Shown here piece after piece: positions 55,525 to 61,591 of a stretch of 61,591 bases of DNA (position 1 is the first letter of the stretch; each line of letters begins with the position of its first letter). The notes beneath the pieces were generated by a model that had not been told where the DNA came from, ran no database searches, and was given only the letters and a program-made list of their open reading frames with translations. Made by a program: the position numbers and the translations under genes. Location: positions 1 to 61,591 of the forward strand of contig JALSJE010000073.1 of assembly GCA_026989495.1 (NCBI GenBank), read 5' to 3'. Source of the DNA: Gammaproteobacteria bacterium (GTDB lineage: Bacteria > Pseudomonadota > Gammaproteobacteria > S144-34).

Positions 55525-57099
55525 GTGCAGGCGCTGCTGAGGCTGCTGCGGCGGGGATTCGAGCCCCTGGAGGCGGTCGGCTACCGCCTCTTCGGCGGCG
55601 AGAGCCCCTTCCACCATCTGGGCGCGCTCACCATCTACCTGTTCTGGATCGTGCTGGTGAGCGGCATCTACGTCTTCGCCTTCTACCACACGAGCGTCGC
55701 GGGGGCCTACGAGTCGGTCCAGCGCCTGACCGAGGAGCAGTGGTGGCTGGGCGGGGTCATGCGCAGCCTCCACCGCTACGCCTCGGATGCGGCCGTGCTC
55801 ACCCTGGGGCTGCACATCTTCCGCGAACTCTCGCGTGACCACCACCGCGGGCCGCGCTGGTTCTCCTGGATCACCGGGGTGCCCAACCTGTGGATGGTCT
55901 ACATGCTGGGCATCACGGGCTACTGGATGGTGTGGGACGAGCTCGCCCAGTACATCGCCGTCGCCACCGCCGAGCTCCTCGACTGGCTGCCCATCTTCAC
56001 CGACCCCATGGCGCGCAACTTCCTCACGGAGGGCAGCCTGGGCGACCGCTTCTTCACCCTGCTCGCCTTCCTGCACCTGCTGGGCCTGCCCCTCATTCTG
56101 GTGGGCACCGTCTGGCTCCACATCCAGCGCATCAGCCGCCCGCGCATCAACCCGCCGAGGCGGCTGGCGCTGGGGACCCTGCTGGCCCTGCTCGCGCTTT
56201 CCTTCGTGCAGCCGGCGTCGAGCCACGCTCCGGCAGACCTCACGCGCGCGCCCCAGGTGCTCAGCCTCGACTGGTTCTACCTCGCCATCTATCCGCTCTA
56301 CGACCTGTTCGGTGCTGCGGTGGTGTGGGGGGTGCTGTGGGGCGGGACGCTGCTGCTGTGCGCGCTGCCGTGGCTGCCGCCGCGGCGGCGCGAGTCCGTG
56401 GCCGAGGTGGATCCGGCCTGGTGCAACGGCTGCCGGCGCTGCTTCGGCGACTGCCCCTATGGCGCCATCGAGATGGCGCCCCATCCCGACAAGCGCGGCA
56501 AGGAGATCTCGGTGGTCGACCCTGCCCTGTGCGTGAGCTGCGGGATCTGCGAGGGGGCCTGTCCCTCGGCCACCCCCTTCCGCAGCGTGCGAGAGCTGGT
56601 GAGCGGCATCGAGCTGCCCCAGTACCCGGTGCAGGTGCTGCGCGAGCGCGCGCGCGCTGCGGCCCGGCGCCTGAGCGGGCCGGTGCGCATCGTGGTTTTC
56701 GGGTGCCGGCATGCGGCCGACCCCGCGCAGGTGACGGGGCCGGACACCGCCTCGGTCCCTCTGGTGTGCGCAGGGATGCTGCCGCCTTCCCTCGTCGAGT
56801 ACCTCATCCGCCGCGAGGGCGTGGACGGGGTGGTGATCTCCGGCTGCCGCGCCGGGGACTGCGAGTACCGTCTCGGCACGCGCTGGGTCGAGGAGCGGCT
56901 GGCGGGCACGCGCGAGCCGCATCTGCGGCGCAACGTGCCGCGCGAGCGCATCGCCGTGTGCTGGAGCGGCCCAGACGCGGCCATGCTGCGTGCGTGCGTG
57001 GACGGGCTGCGCGCGCGGCTGGCCGCGCGGTCGCGCGCGGACGAGGCCGGCGGCGGGGCGCGTCCACCCGCGGCGGCGGCCGGAGGCGGCCATGGCTGA
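55525..57099 (+). CDS. Cytochrome b6-like / 2x[4Fe-4S] / MvhD fusion protein
   Basis: 524 aa from a GTG after GAGGAGGAGGG. Residues 1-290 form a cytochrome b6-like domain with two bis-His haem b sites: H-x13-H (SLHRYASDAAVLTLGLHIF) and H-x14-H (FLHLLGLPLILVGTVWLHI). Residues about 295-355 hold two CxxCxxCxxxC clusters (CNGCRRCFGDCP and CVSCGICEGACP). The C-terminal part is MvhD/hydrogenase-delta-like, with FGCRH, PLVCAGM, GVVISGCRAGDCEYRLG and VCWSG cysteines for a [2Fe-2S] centre. This makes a single chain linking quinone-side haems to iron-sulfur centres on the cytoplasmic side. Its partners are the next two genes; no hydrogenase or heterodisulfide reductase is nearby. Confidence 0.88.
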   Translation: MQALLRLLRRGFEPLEAVGYRLFGGESPFHHLGALTIYLFWIVLVSGIYVFAFYHTSVAGAYESVQRLTEEQWWLGGVMRSLHRYASDAAVLTLGLHIFRELSRDHHRGPRWFSWITGVPNLWMVYMLGITGYWMVWDELAQYIAVATAELLDWLPIFTDPMARNFLTEGSLGDRFFTLLAFLHLLGLPLILVGTVWLHIQRISRPRINPPRRLALGTLLALLALSFVQPASSHAPADLTRAPQVLSLDWFYLAIYPLYDLFGAAVVWGVLWGGTLLLCALPWLPPRRRESVAEVDPAWCNGCRRCFGDCPYGAIEMAPHPDKRGKEISVVDPALCVSCGICEGACPSATPFRSVRELVSGIELPQYPVQVLRERARAAARRLSGPVRIVVFGCRHAADPAQVTGPDTASVPLVCAGMLPPSLVEYLIRREGVDGVVISGCRAGDCEYRLGTRWVEERLAGTREPHLRRNVPRERIAVCWSGPDAAMLRACVDGLRARLAARSRADEAGGGARPPAAAAGGGHG

Positions 57100-57598
57100 G
57101 CGCGCTGCGGCGCGGATGCTCGGGCAGGCGCTGGCCTATGCGGCATTCGCCGCTTTCGTGGGCCTTTTCGCCGTGCGCCCGGCCTGGACCCGCCTCCCGC
57201 CGGATACCGCCGAGCTCAAGGTGAGCATCGTGCACCGCGGCCAGCCCGTGGGCGAGTGCCGTGAGCGCACCGAGGAGGAGCTCGCGCGCCTGCCGCCCAA
57301 CATGCGCATCCGCGTGGTGTGTCCGCGCGAGCGGTCGCCGCTCGAGCTCGAGATCTACCTCGACGGGCGGCTGCTGCACCGTGAGATCAAGGCTCCCAGC
57401 GGGCTCCGGCACGACGGGCCGGCCTACATTTACCACCGCTTCGCCGTGCCGGCAGGGGAGCACATCGTGCGAGTCCGCCTGCGCGACAGCGTGCGCGTGG
57501 AAGGATATCCCTACGAGCGCGAGGAGCGGGTGCGGCTCGACCCCGGACGCTCGCTCGCTGTGGATTTCGATCCCCTCCAGGGTATCCGGTTCCGCTGA
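57093..57598 (+). CDS. Membrane-anchored unknown protein of the cytochrome b/HCO operon
   Basis: 168 aa from an ATG overlapping the previous stop by 7 bp. One N-terminal helix (LGQALAYAAFAAFVGLFAV) and a periplasmic domain rich in beta strands (LELEIYLDGRLLHREI, RFAVPAGEHIVRVRLRD). One cysteine pair-like set (GECRERT and VVCPRE). No family recognised. The conserved position between two respiratory subunits suggests a structural subunit of the same complex. Confidence 0.7.
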
Positions 57599-57607
57599 GG
57601 TGCACAG

Positions 57608-59020
57608 ATGGAGGAGGTGAGCGGCATATTGCGGACGGGGGAGCGCGTGCCCGCGCGCACGCGTGTCGTGCAGGCCTACGCGCTGCCGGTGCCCGCGGGC
57701 GTGGCCGCAGCGCTCGCGCGCGGCTGGCTCCGGCTGGGTGTGGGGGCGCTGCTGCTGTCGGGGCTCTTCTCCGTCCTCATCGTGCTGTCCCGCGCCCCGG
57801 GCGTGGCCGAGCGCCTGCCGTGGACCAACCTCTTCCACACGGCGCTGGTCGTGCATGTGGACCTGTCGGTGCTGGTGTGGTTCCTGGCCTTCGCGGGCGT
57901 GCTCTGGAGCCTGCACGGGGCCGAGCGTGCGCCCGCGCTCGGACGTACGGCGCTTGCACTGTCCACTGTCGGCACGGGGGTGATGGCCGCCGCCCCCTTC
58001 CTGGGCGCGGACCGGCCGCTCATGAGCAACTACATCCCGGTGCTGGACCATCCCCTGTTCCTGGCGGGGCTGCTCCTCTTCGGCGCGGGCTGCCTCGTGC
58101 AGCTCGCGCGCGCGCTGACGCTGGCTCCACCCGTGGGGCCTGCCATCACGGGTGAGGGTGCGCTGCGCTTCGGCATCAACACGGCCTCGGTAGCGGCGGG
58201 CATGGCCGTGCTGGCCTTCGCCTGGTCCTGGCTGCTGCTGCCGGAATTTCTTGCCGGCAAGGAGCGTTACGAGCAGCTCTTCTGGGGCGGCGGGCACGTG
58301 CTGCAGTACGTGCACACCCAGCTCATGCTGGTGGCCTGGCTGTGGCTCGCCCAGCAGGCGGGCCTGCGCCTCGCGCTCACGCCCCGGGTGGTGGTGGTGC
58401 TGTTCGCCTGGGGGCTGGTCACCGTCTTCCTCACCCCGCTCATCTATCTCGCCTTCGAATTCGGCTCGGTCCCGCACCTGCGGGCCTTCACCTGGATGAT
58501 GGCCTTCGGCGGAAGCCTCGCCGCCGCCCCCATCGGGCTCGCCGTGCTGGTGGGGCTGGCCCGGGCCGGCCCTGCCACGGGCGATGGGTCCGTCGCGCGC
58601 AGCGGGCTTGCGGCCTCGCTGCTGCTCTTCGGAGTGGGCGGGCTGCTCGGCTTCGCCATCGAGGGCGGAGACGTGCGCGTGCCGGCCCATTACCACGGGA
58701 GCATCGTCGGCATCACCCTCGCCTTCATGGCGCTCGCCTACCTGCTCATGCCGTGCCTGGGGCTCGGCCGGCCGCCGGTGCGGCTGGCGCGCTGGCAGCT
58801 GCGCCTCTACGCCGGCGGGCAGCTCCTGCACGTGCTGGGGCTGGCCTGGTCCGGCGGCTACGGCGTGCCGCGCAAGACGCCCGGCGCCGCCCAGGGGCTC
58901 GACACGCTGCCCGAGATCCTCGGCATGGCGGTGATGGGCGTGGGCGGGCTGCTCGCCATCGTCGGCGGCATGCTCTTCGTGGTCGCGGCGGGCATGGCCC
59001 TGGCGCGTCACACGAATTGA
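57608..59020 (+). CDS. HCO-superfamily subunit I-like protein lacking the CuB HisHis pair
   Basis: 470 aa, about 12 membrane segments. Haem ligands of the superfamily are present: H83 in helix 2 (VVHVDLSVLVWFLAF) and H361/H363 in the late helix (VPAHYHGSIVGITLAFMAL). Helix 6 reads WGGGHVLQYVHTQLM, with H230 and a tyrosine four residues later (Y234). The next helix, where oxidases have HisHis for CuB, reads LTPLIYLAFEFGSVPH and has none. The active-site metal must therefore be absent or ligated differently (for example by the Glu/His nearby). It lacks a CuA subunit; electrons may come from the cytochrome b/FeS fusion. NO reduction is one possibility. Confidence 0.82.
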   Translation: MEEVSGILRTGERVPARTRVVQAYALPVPAGVAAALARGWLRLGVGALLLSGLFSVLIVLSRAPGVAERLPWTNLFHTALVVHVDLSVLVWFLAFAGVLWSLHGAERAPALGRTALALSTVGTGVMAAAPFLGADRPLMSNYIPVLDHPLFLAGLLLFGAGCLVQLARALTLAPPVGPAITGEGALRFGINTASVAAGMAVLAFAWSWLLLPEFLAGKERYEQLFWGGGHVLQYVHTQLMLVAWLWLAQQAGLRLALTPRVVVVLFAWGLVTVFLTPLIYLAFEFGSVPHLRAFTWMMAFGGSLAAAPIGLAVLVGLARAGPATGDGSVARSGLAASLLLFGVGGLLGFAIEGGDVRVPAHYHGSIVGITLAFMALAYLLMPCLGLGRPPVRLARWQLRLYAGGQLLHVLGLAWSGGYGVPRKTPGAAQGLDTLPEILGMAVMGVGGLLAIVGGMLFVVAAGMALARHTN

Positions 59021-59058
59021 TCCAGATCAATACTGGCGGTGGGGGTGGCCCGCATGCT
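59017..59058 (+). promoter_or_regulatory. Perfect FNR box and -10 before the first fnr gene
   Basis: TTGATCCAGATCAA at 59017-59030 is a perfect FNR/Anr/Dnr consensus and overlaps the stop of the HCO-like gene. CATGCT at 59053-59058 is a weak -10 at class II spacing. The fnr-like gene starts at 59091, so autoregulation is likely. Confidence 0.7.
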
Positions 59059-59090
59059 GGGCCGCACGGGACTGTTTTCTGCGCAGGATC

Positions 59091-59849
59091 ATGCCCCGGC
59101 CCACGCGAGCCACCGCGAGCGGAGACGCCGGCACCACGCTGCGTTGCCGGCGCTGCTGCTTCGGCCCCCTGTGCCTGCCGGGCGGTGTCCAGCCCGCCGA
59201 GGTCGCGCTGCTGGACGGCGTGGTGGAGGCGCGACGCACCCTCGCCGCAGGCGAGGTCCTGGTGCAGGCGGATGCCCCTTTCCGCGCCCTCTACGCCGTG
59301 CGCTCCGGCTCGCTCAAGTCGCAGGTCCGCTGCGGCGAGCGCGTCCAGGTGCTGGCGTTCCATTTTCCGGGCGAGCTCGCCGGGTGGGATGGCATCGGCC
59401 ATGGGCGCCACCGCGTCGAGGTGGTGGCCCTGGAGCCGTCCTCGGTGTGCTTGATCCGCTATCACCGCCTGATGGGGCTCGCCGACCGCATCCCGCGCCT
59501 CTACCGCCGCCTTCTGGCGCTGATGGCGGGCGCCACACAGTGCGACTGGACCGTGGCCGTGGCCGGGCCGGGTGGTGACGCCGAGCAGCGCGTGCTCGCT
59601 TTCCTGCTCAACCTGGCCGAGCGCCGGCTGGCGGCGGGGCTCGCGGTGGACGAGGTGCGCCTCGGCATGTCGCGCGACGACATCGCCAGCTACCTCGGCC
59701 TGGCCCCGGAGACGGTCAGCCGCGCCATGGTGCGCGTGAGCCGCAGCGGTCTGGTGCGCATCCACCGCCGGCGGGTGCGCTTCGGCGACCTCGAAGCTCT
59801 GCGCGCCGCCGTCCTCTCCGGGTGCCCGGAGCTCGCCGCCGCCGAATGA
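59091..59849 (+). CDS. FNR-type oxygen-responsive regulator (first)
   Basis: 252 aa. N-terminal cysteines C19, C22 and C28 (CRRCCFGPLC) have the C-x2-C-x5-C spacing of FNR; the fourth is C120 (EPSSVCLIRY). These should hold an oxygen-labile [4Fe-4S] cluster, and an extra C23 lies within. A cyclic-nucleotide-like sensor domain follows, then the helix-turn-helix MSRDDIASYLGLAPETVSRAMVRV. The ETVSR recognition helix fits TTGAT sites such as the one upstream. It probably drives the two HCO operons. Confidence 0.9.
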   Translation: MPRPTRATASGDAGTTLRCRRCCFGPLCLPGGVQPAEVALLDGVVEARRTLAAGEVLVQADAPFRALYAVRSGSLKSQVRCGERVQVLAFHFPGELAGWDGIGHGRHRVEVVALEPSSVCLIRYHRLMGLADRIPRLYRRLLALMAGATQCDWTVAVAGPGGDAEQRVLAFLLNLAERRLAAGLAVDEVRLGMSRDDIASYLGLAPETVSRAMVRVSRSGLVRIHRRRVRFGDLEALRAAVLSGCPELAAAE

Positions 59850-60159
59850 CGGCGGTGGGAGGGTGGACAAGGCCCTATGCCGGCGATGGCCGTCAAGCGG
59901 TGCCCCTGGGATTTCGGCAAGGGCAAGCTGGCGTCGGGCAGATATCGCAGGACCCTGCGCTGCTTGCCGCCGCAGCCACCCGTTCTCGCGCACCCGCAGG
60001 CAGGCGCCGTTGAGCACACGTGCCTGCCAGGCACGCCCCGCCGCGCCGCGGACATCCAGTCACGCCAACATGCGACGGCCGTCTGGCAGGTAGTGCCGCT
60101 GGCAGGGCCGTTTGACCAGCCCTGAGGCGCTTCGTGTTCCATCCCGAGGTTTCGTTTAT

Positions 60160-60262
60160 CTTCATGCGCAGGGAAGTGCATGACGACACGCGGATAGTCG
60201 AAATGGACCGCGAAGCTCCATTGCGCCGATTGATCCGCGCAGCGGATTGATCAGAGCTTCCA
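60160..60262 (+). repeat. Structured intergenic repeat, copy E
   Basis: SL2 is at 60163-60182 (CATGCGCAGGGAAGTGCATG) and SL3 at about 60229-60253 with inner stem ATCCGC/GCGGAT and flank ATTGATCAGAGCTTCC. The linker is conserved. SL0 and SL1 are missing. It ends two bases before the FNR-like box at 60264 and is co-oriented with the second fnr gene. The rest of 59850-60160 shows no recognisable gene. Confidence 0.78.
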
Positions 60263-60263
60263 A

Positions 60264-60305
60264 TTGATCTCGGTCATTTATCCGGGTGCGGCGTGCGCCT
60301 AGGGT
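60264..60305 (+). promoter_or_regulatory. FNR-like box and -10 before the second fnr gene
   Basis: TTGAT-CTCG-GTCAT at 60264-60277 has a perfect left half. TAGGGT at 60300-60305 is a weak -10 at class II spacing. The same right-half variant GTCAT occurs in the box at 14442. Confidence 0.45.
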
Positions 60306-60480
60306 TGGACACGGGGCGCCGCGTCCCTACGGCCGTCTCCTCGGCGCGGACCAGCATGGCATGGCTCCTCGGAGCCGAGCCGGGGAGGGGTGTTCTGGAA
60401 GTCGGCGGCCGGCCGCGCTCCCCGCGACTGAGCGCTGCGCGTTCCCGTGTCCGCGCGGCCGGCGCAGGAGACCGCGATCC

Positions 60481-61266
60481 ATGAACGAGTCCAGCAACGT
60501 GACGCCGCTGCTGACGCCGGCCAACCGCCGGCGCTTCCCGCCCTACTGCCCGCCGGTCGAGTGCACCGCGTGCACACTGCTCGCGCTGTGCCGCATGGCG
60601 GGGCTGGGTGTGGACGAGCGGCGTCTGGCCGACACGGTGGGGCGGCGCCGGCCCGTGGCCCGCGGCGCCGAGGTGCGCCCGCGCCGGGTGCGCTCGGTGG
60701 TGGCAGTCCGCTCCGGGGCCCTCAAGAGCGAGATGCTGCGGCCCGGGGGCGAGCCCCAGATCGTGGCCTTCCACCTGCCGGGGGAGCTGGTCTCGCTGCC
60801 GGCGGCGGACGAGGCCGGCGAGCCCGAGCTGCGCACGGTGGCGCTGATGCCCTCGGAGGTGTGCGAGCTGCCGGTGCAGGAGCTCCACGGCTTCGACGCC
60901 GAGGAGTCCGCCCGTTTTCATCTGCGCCTGGCCCAGGAGGCCACAGGGGCGCTGCTGGCCGCCCAGCGGACGCTCGCCTGGACCCGCAGCGAGGGTGCCG
61001 AGGCGCGGCTTGCCGGCTTCCTCCTCGACATCGCCGCACGCTTCGCCAGCCGTGACCTGCCGGCGCAGGCCTTCCGGCTGCCCATGCCGCGGCGCGACAT
61101 CGCCAACTTCCTCGGGCTGGCGGAGGAGACGGTCTGCCGCCTGTTCCGGCGCTTCCACGGCCGCGGCTGGATCGCCGTCAGCGGCAAGCGCATCGTCATA
61201 CGCGACCCCTCCAGGCTGCGGGCGGTGGCCGCCGGCGCAGCCCCGCGCGAGGGCGACAGGGGCTGA
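60481..61266 (+). CDS. FNR-type regulator (second), altered recognition helix
   Basis: 261 aa. Cysteines C28, C31 and C37 (CTACTLLALC) have FNR spacing, with an extra C23; the fourth is C128 (PSEVCELP). The helix-turn-helix reads MPRRDIANFLGLAEETVCRLFRRF: the usual E-x2-S-R has Cys for Ser, so site preference may differ from TTGAT. Like FNR it should be active without oxygen. It is co-oriented with the first fnr gene, 630 bp away. Confidence 0.88.
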   Translation: MNESSNVTPLLTPANRRRFPPYCPPVECTACTLLALCRMAGLGVDERRLADTVGRRRPVARGAEVRPRRVRSVVAVRSGALKSEMLRPGGEPQIVAFHLPGELVSLPAADEAGEPELRTVALMPSEVCELPVQELHGFDAEESARFHLRLAQEATGALLAAQRTLAWTRSEGAEARLAGFLLDIAARFASRDLPAQAFRLPMPRRDIANFLGLAEETVCRLFRRFHGRGWIAVSGKRIVIRDPSRLRAVAAGAAPREGDRG

Positions 61267-61275
61267 GGACGGGCG

Positions 61276-61591
61276 TCAGTCGCCCACCACCCGCACGGTC
61301 CCCCGCATCTCTTCATGGGGGCCGCAGCGATACGTGTAGCGTCCGGGCCGCTCGAAGCGGCGTTCGTAGCTCTCTCCGGGAAAGAAGTACTCCGGCTCGG
61401 GCTCACCCGACTCCTCGAACCAGACGCTGTGATACTGGCGCCGTTCCCGGTTGATCCAGCGGACGGTTGTTCCAGGTCTGATCACGATCTCCGCGGGCTC
61501 GAAGGCGTAACGCCGTATCTCCACGATCACGACGTCGCCGTGACCGTCACCGGCTGCCCCAGCCCACGCTGGTGTCGATGCCCATCCGAGC
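61276..61591 (-). CDS. Periplasmic cupredoxin (partial, runs off the window)
   Basis: The reading frame is open to the window end, so the 5' end is missing. The visible part begins within a signal peptide (LGWASTPAWAGAAGDG) and continues as a small blue-copper domain. Type 1 copper ligands are present: His in QYHSVWF, then Cys, His and Met in YRCGPHEEMRG. It may donate electrons to, or accept from, the nearby enzymes. It is convergent with the second fnr gene. Confidence 0.82.
   Translation of the reverse strand, partial: LGWASTPAWAGAAGDGHGDVVIVEIRRYAFEPAEIVIRPGTTVRWINRERRQYHSVWFEESGEPEPEYFFPGESYERRFERPGRYTYRCGPHEEMRGTVRVVGD

Noticed and set aside
55142-55540. A possible 132-aa Arg-rich protein before the cytochrome b fusion
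   Set aside because: No ribosome site, composition typical of a GC-rich shadow, and it overlaps the better-supported GTG start at 55525.
59877-60125. An 82-codon frame between the two fnr genes
   Set aside because: No family, no ribosome binding site and competing frames on the other strand; left as gene-free sequence.

Overview
The window is very GC-rich (about 70%) and reads as the chromosome of a chemolithoautotrophic, respiring Gammaproteobacterium. It carries two complete form I RuBisCO clusters with their own activases, a full cytochrome c maturation operon, two haem-copper oxidase (HCO) type operons, two FNR-type regulators and a large copper-handling region. The lineage is inferred from gene content and protein style; no rRNA or taxonomic marker is present.

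Layout. (1) 1-3030: an IS256-family element abutting, and apparently inserted into, a decayed IS21-family element. (2) 3213-14445: two RuBisCO clusters arranged around one cbbR. The form IC cluster (cbbL-cbbS-cbbX-orf) runs leftward; the form IA cluster (cbbL-cbbS-cbbQ-cbbO-orf) runs rightward and ends at a second cbbR. Each cluster ends with a member of the same unnamed ~120-aa family, and each has a strong stem-loop between cbbS and the activase gene. (3) 14538-25690: copper efflux and oxidation (CusCBA-type RND pump with a duplicated metal-binding segment, CopA multicopper oxidase, CopB, cytochrome c, DUF302 protein, two small Cys/His proteins). (4) 26077-39376: small c-type cytochromes, a MerR regulator and the ruin of a second, a porin, a Rieske protein, YHS-domain proteins, a Met-rich Spy/CpxP-like protein, an ECF sigma/anti-sigma pair and a YVTN propeller. 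Three near-identical MerR-type promoters (TTGACC, 19-bp spacer with dyad) at 29257, 36518 and 37818 tie several of these into one probable regulon. (5) 39373-41581: HDOD protein, CbiM-like membrane protein, cytochrome c5. (6) 41692-50404: ctaA, ccmABCDEFGHI and a second, divergent ctaA. (7) 50821-55081: a B-type HCO operon (small subunit, CuA subunit, subunit I, CtaB, SCO) whose subunit I lacks the active-site tyrosine. (8) 55525-61266: an unusual operon of a cytochrome b/2x[4Fe-4S]/MvhD fusion, a membrane-anchored unknown and an HCO-like subunit I without the usual CuB HisHis pair, followed by two FNR-type regulators with complete cysteine sets. (9) 61276-end: a cupredoxin running off the window.

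How it fits together: the two RuBisCOs, each with its own activase, fix CO2; Ccm, CtaA, CtaB and SCO mature the cytochromes and oxidases; FNR-like boxes about 41.5 bp upstream of plausible start points precede both HCO-type operons, both fnr genes and the Cus operon, suggesting oxygen- or NO-responsive control. The most interesting candidates are the two non-canonical HCO operons (possible NO reductases or a new quinone/FeS-linked complex) and a five-copy intergenic repeat with three or four conserved stem-loops, four copies of which sit directly upstream of, and co-oriented with, a gene.
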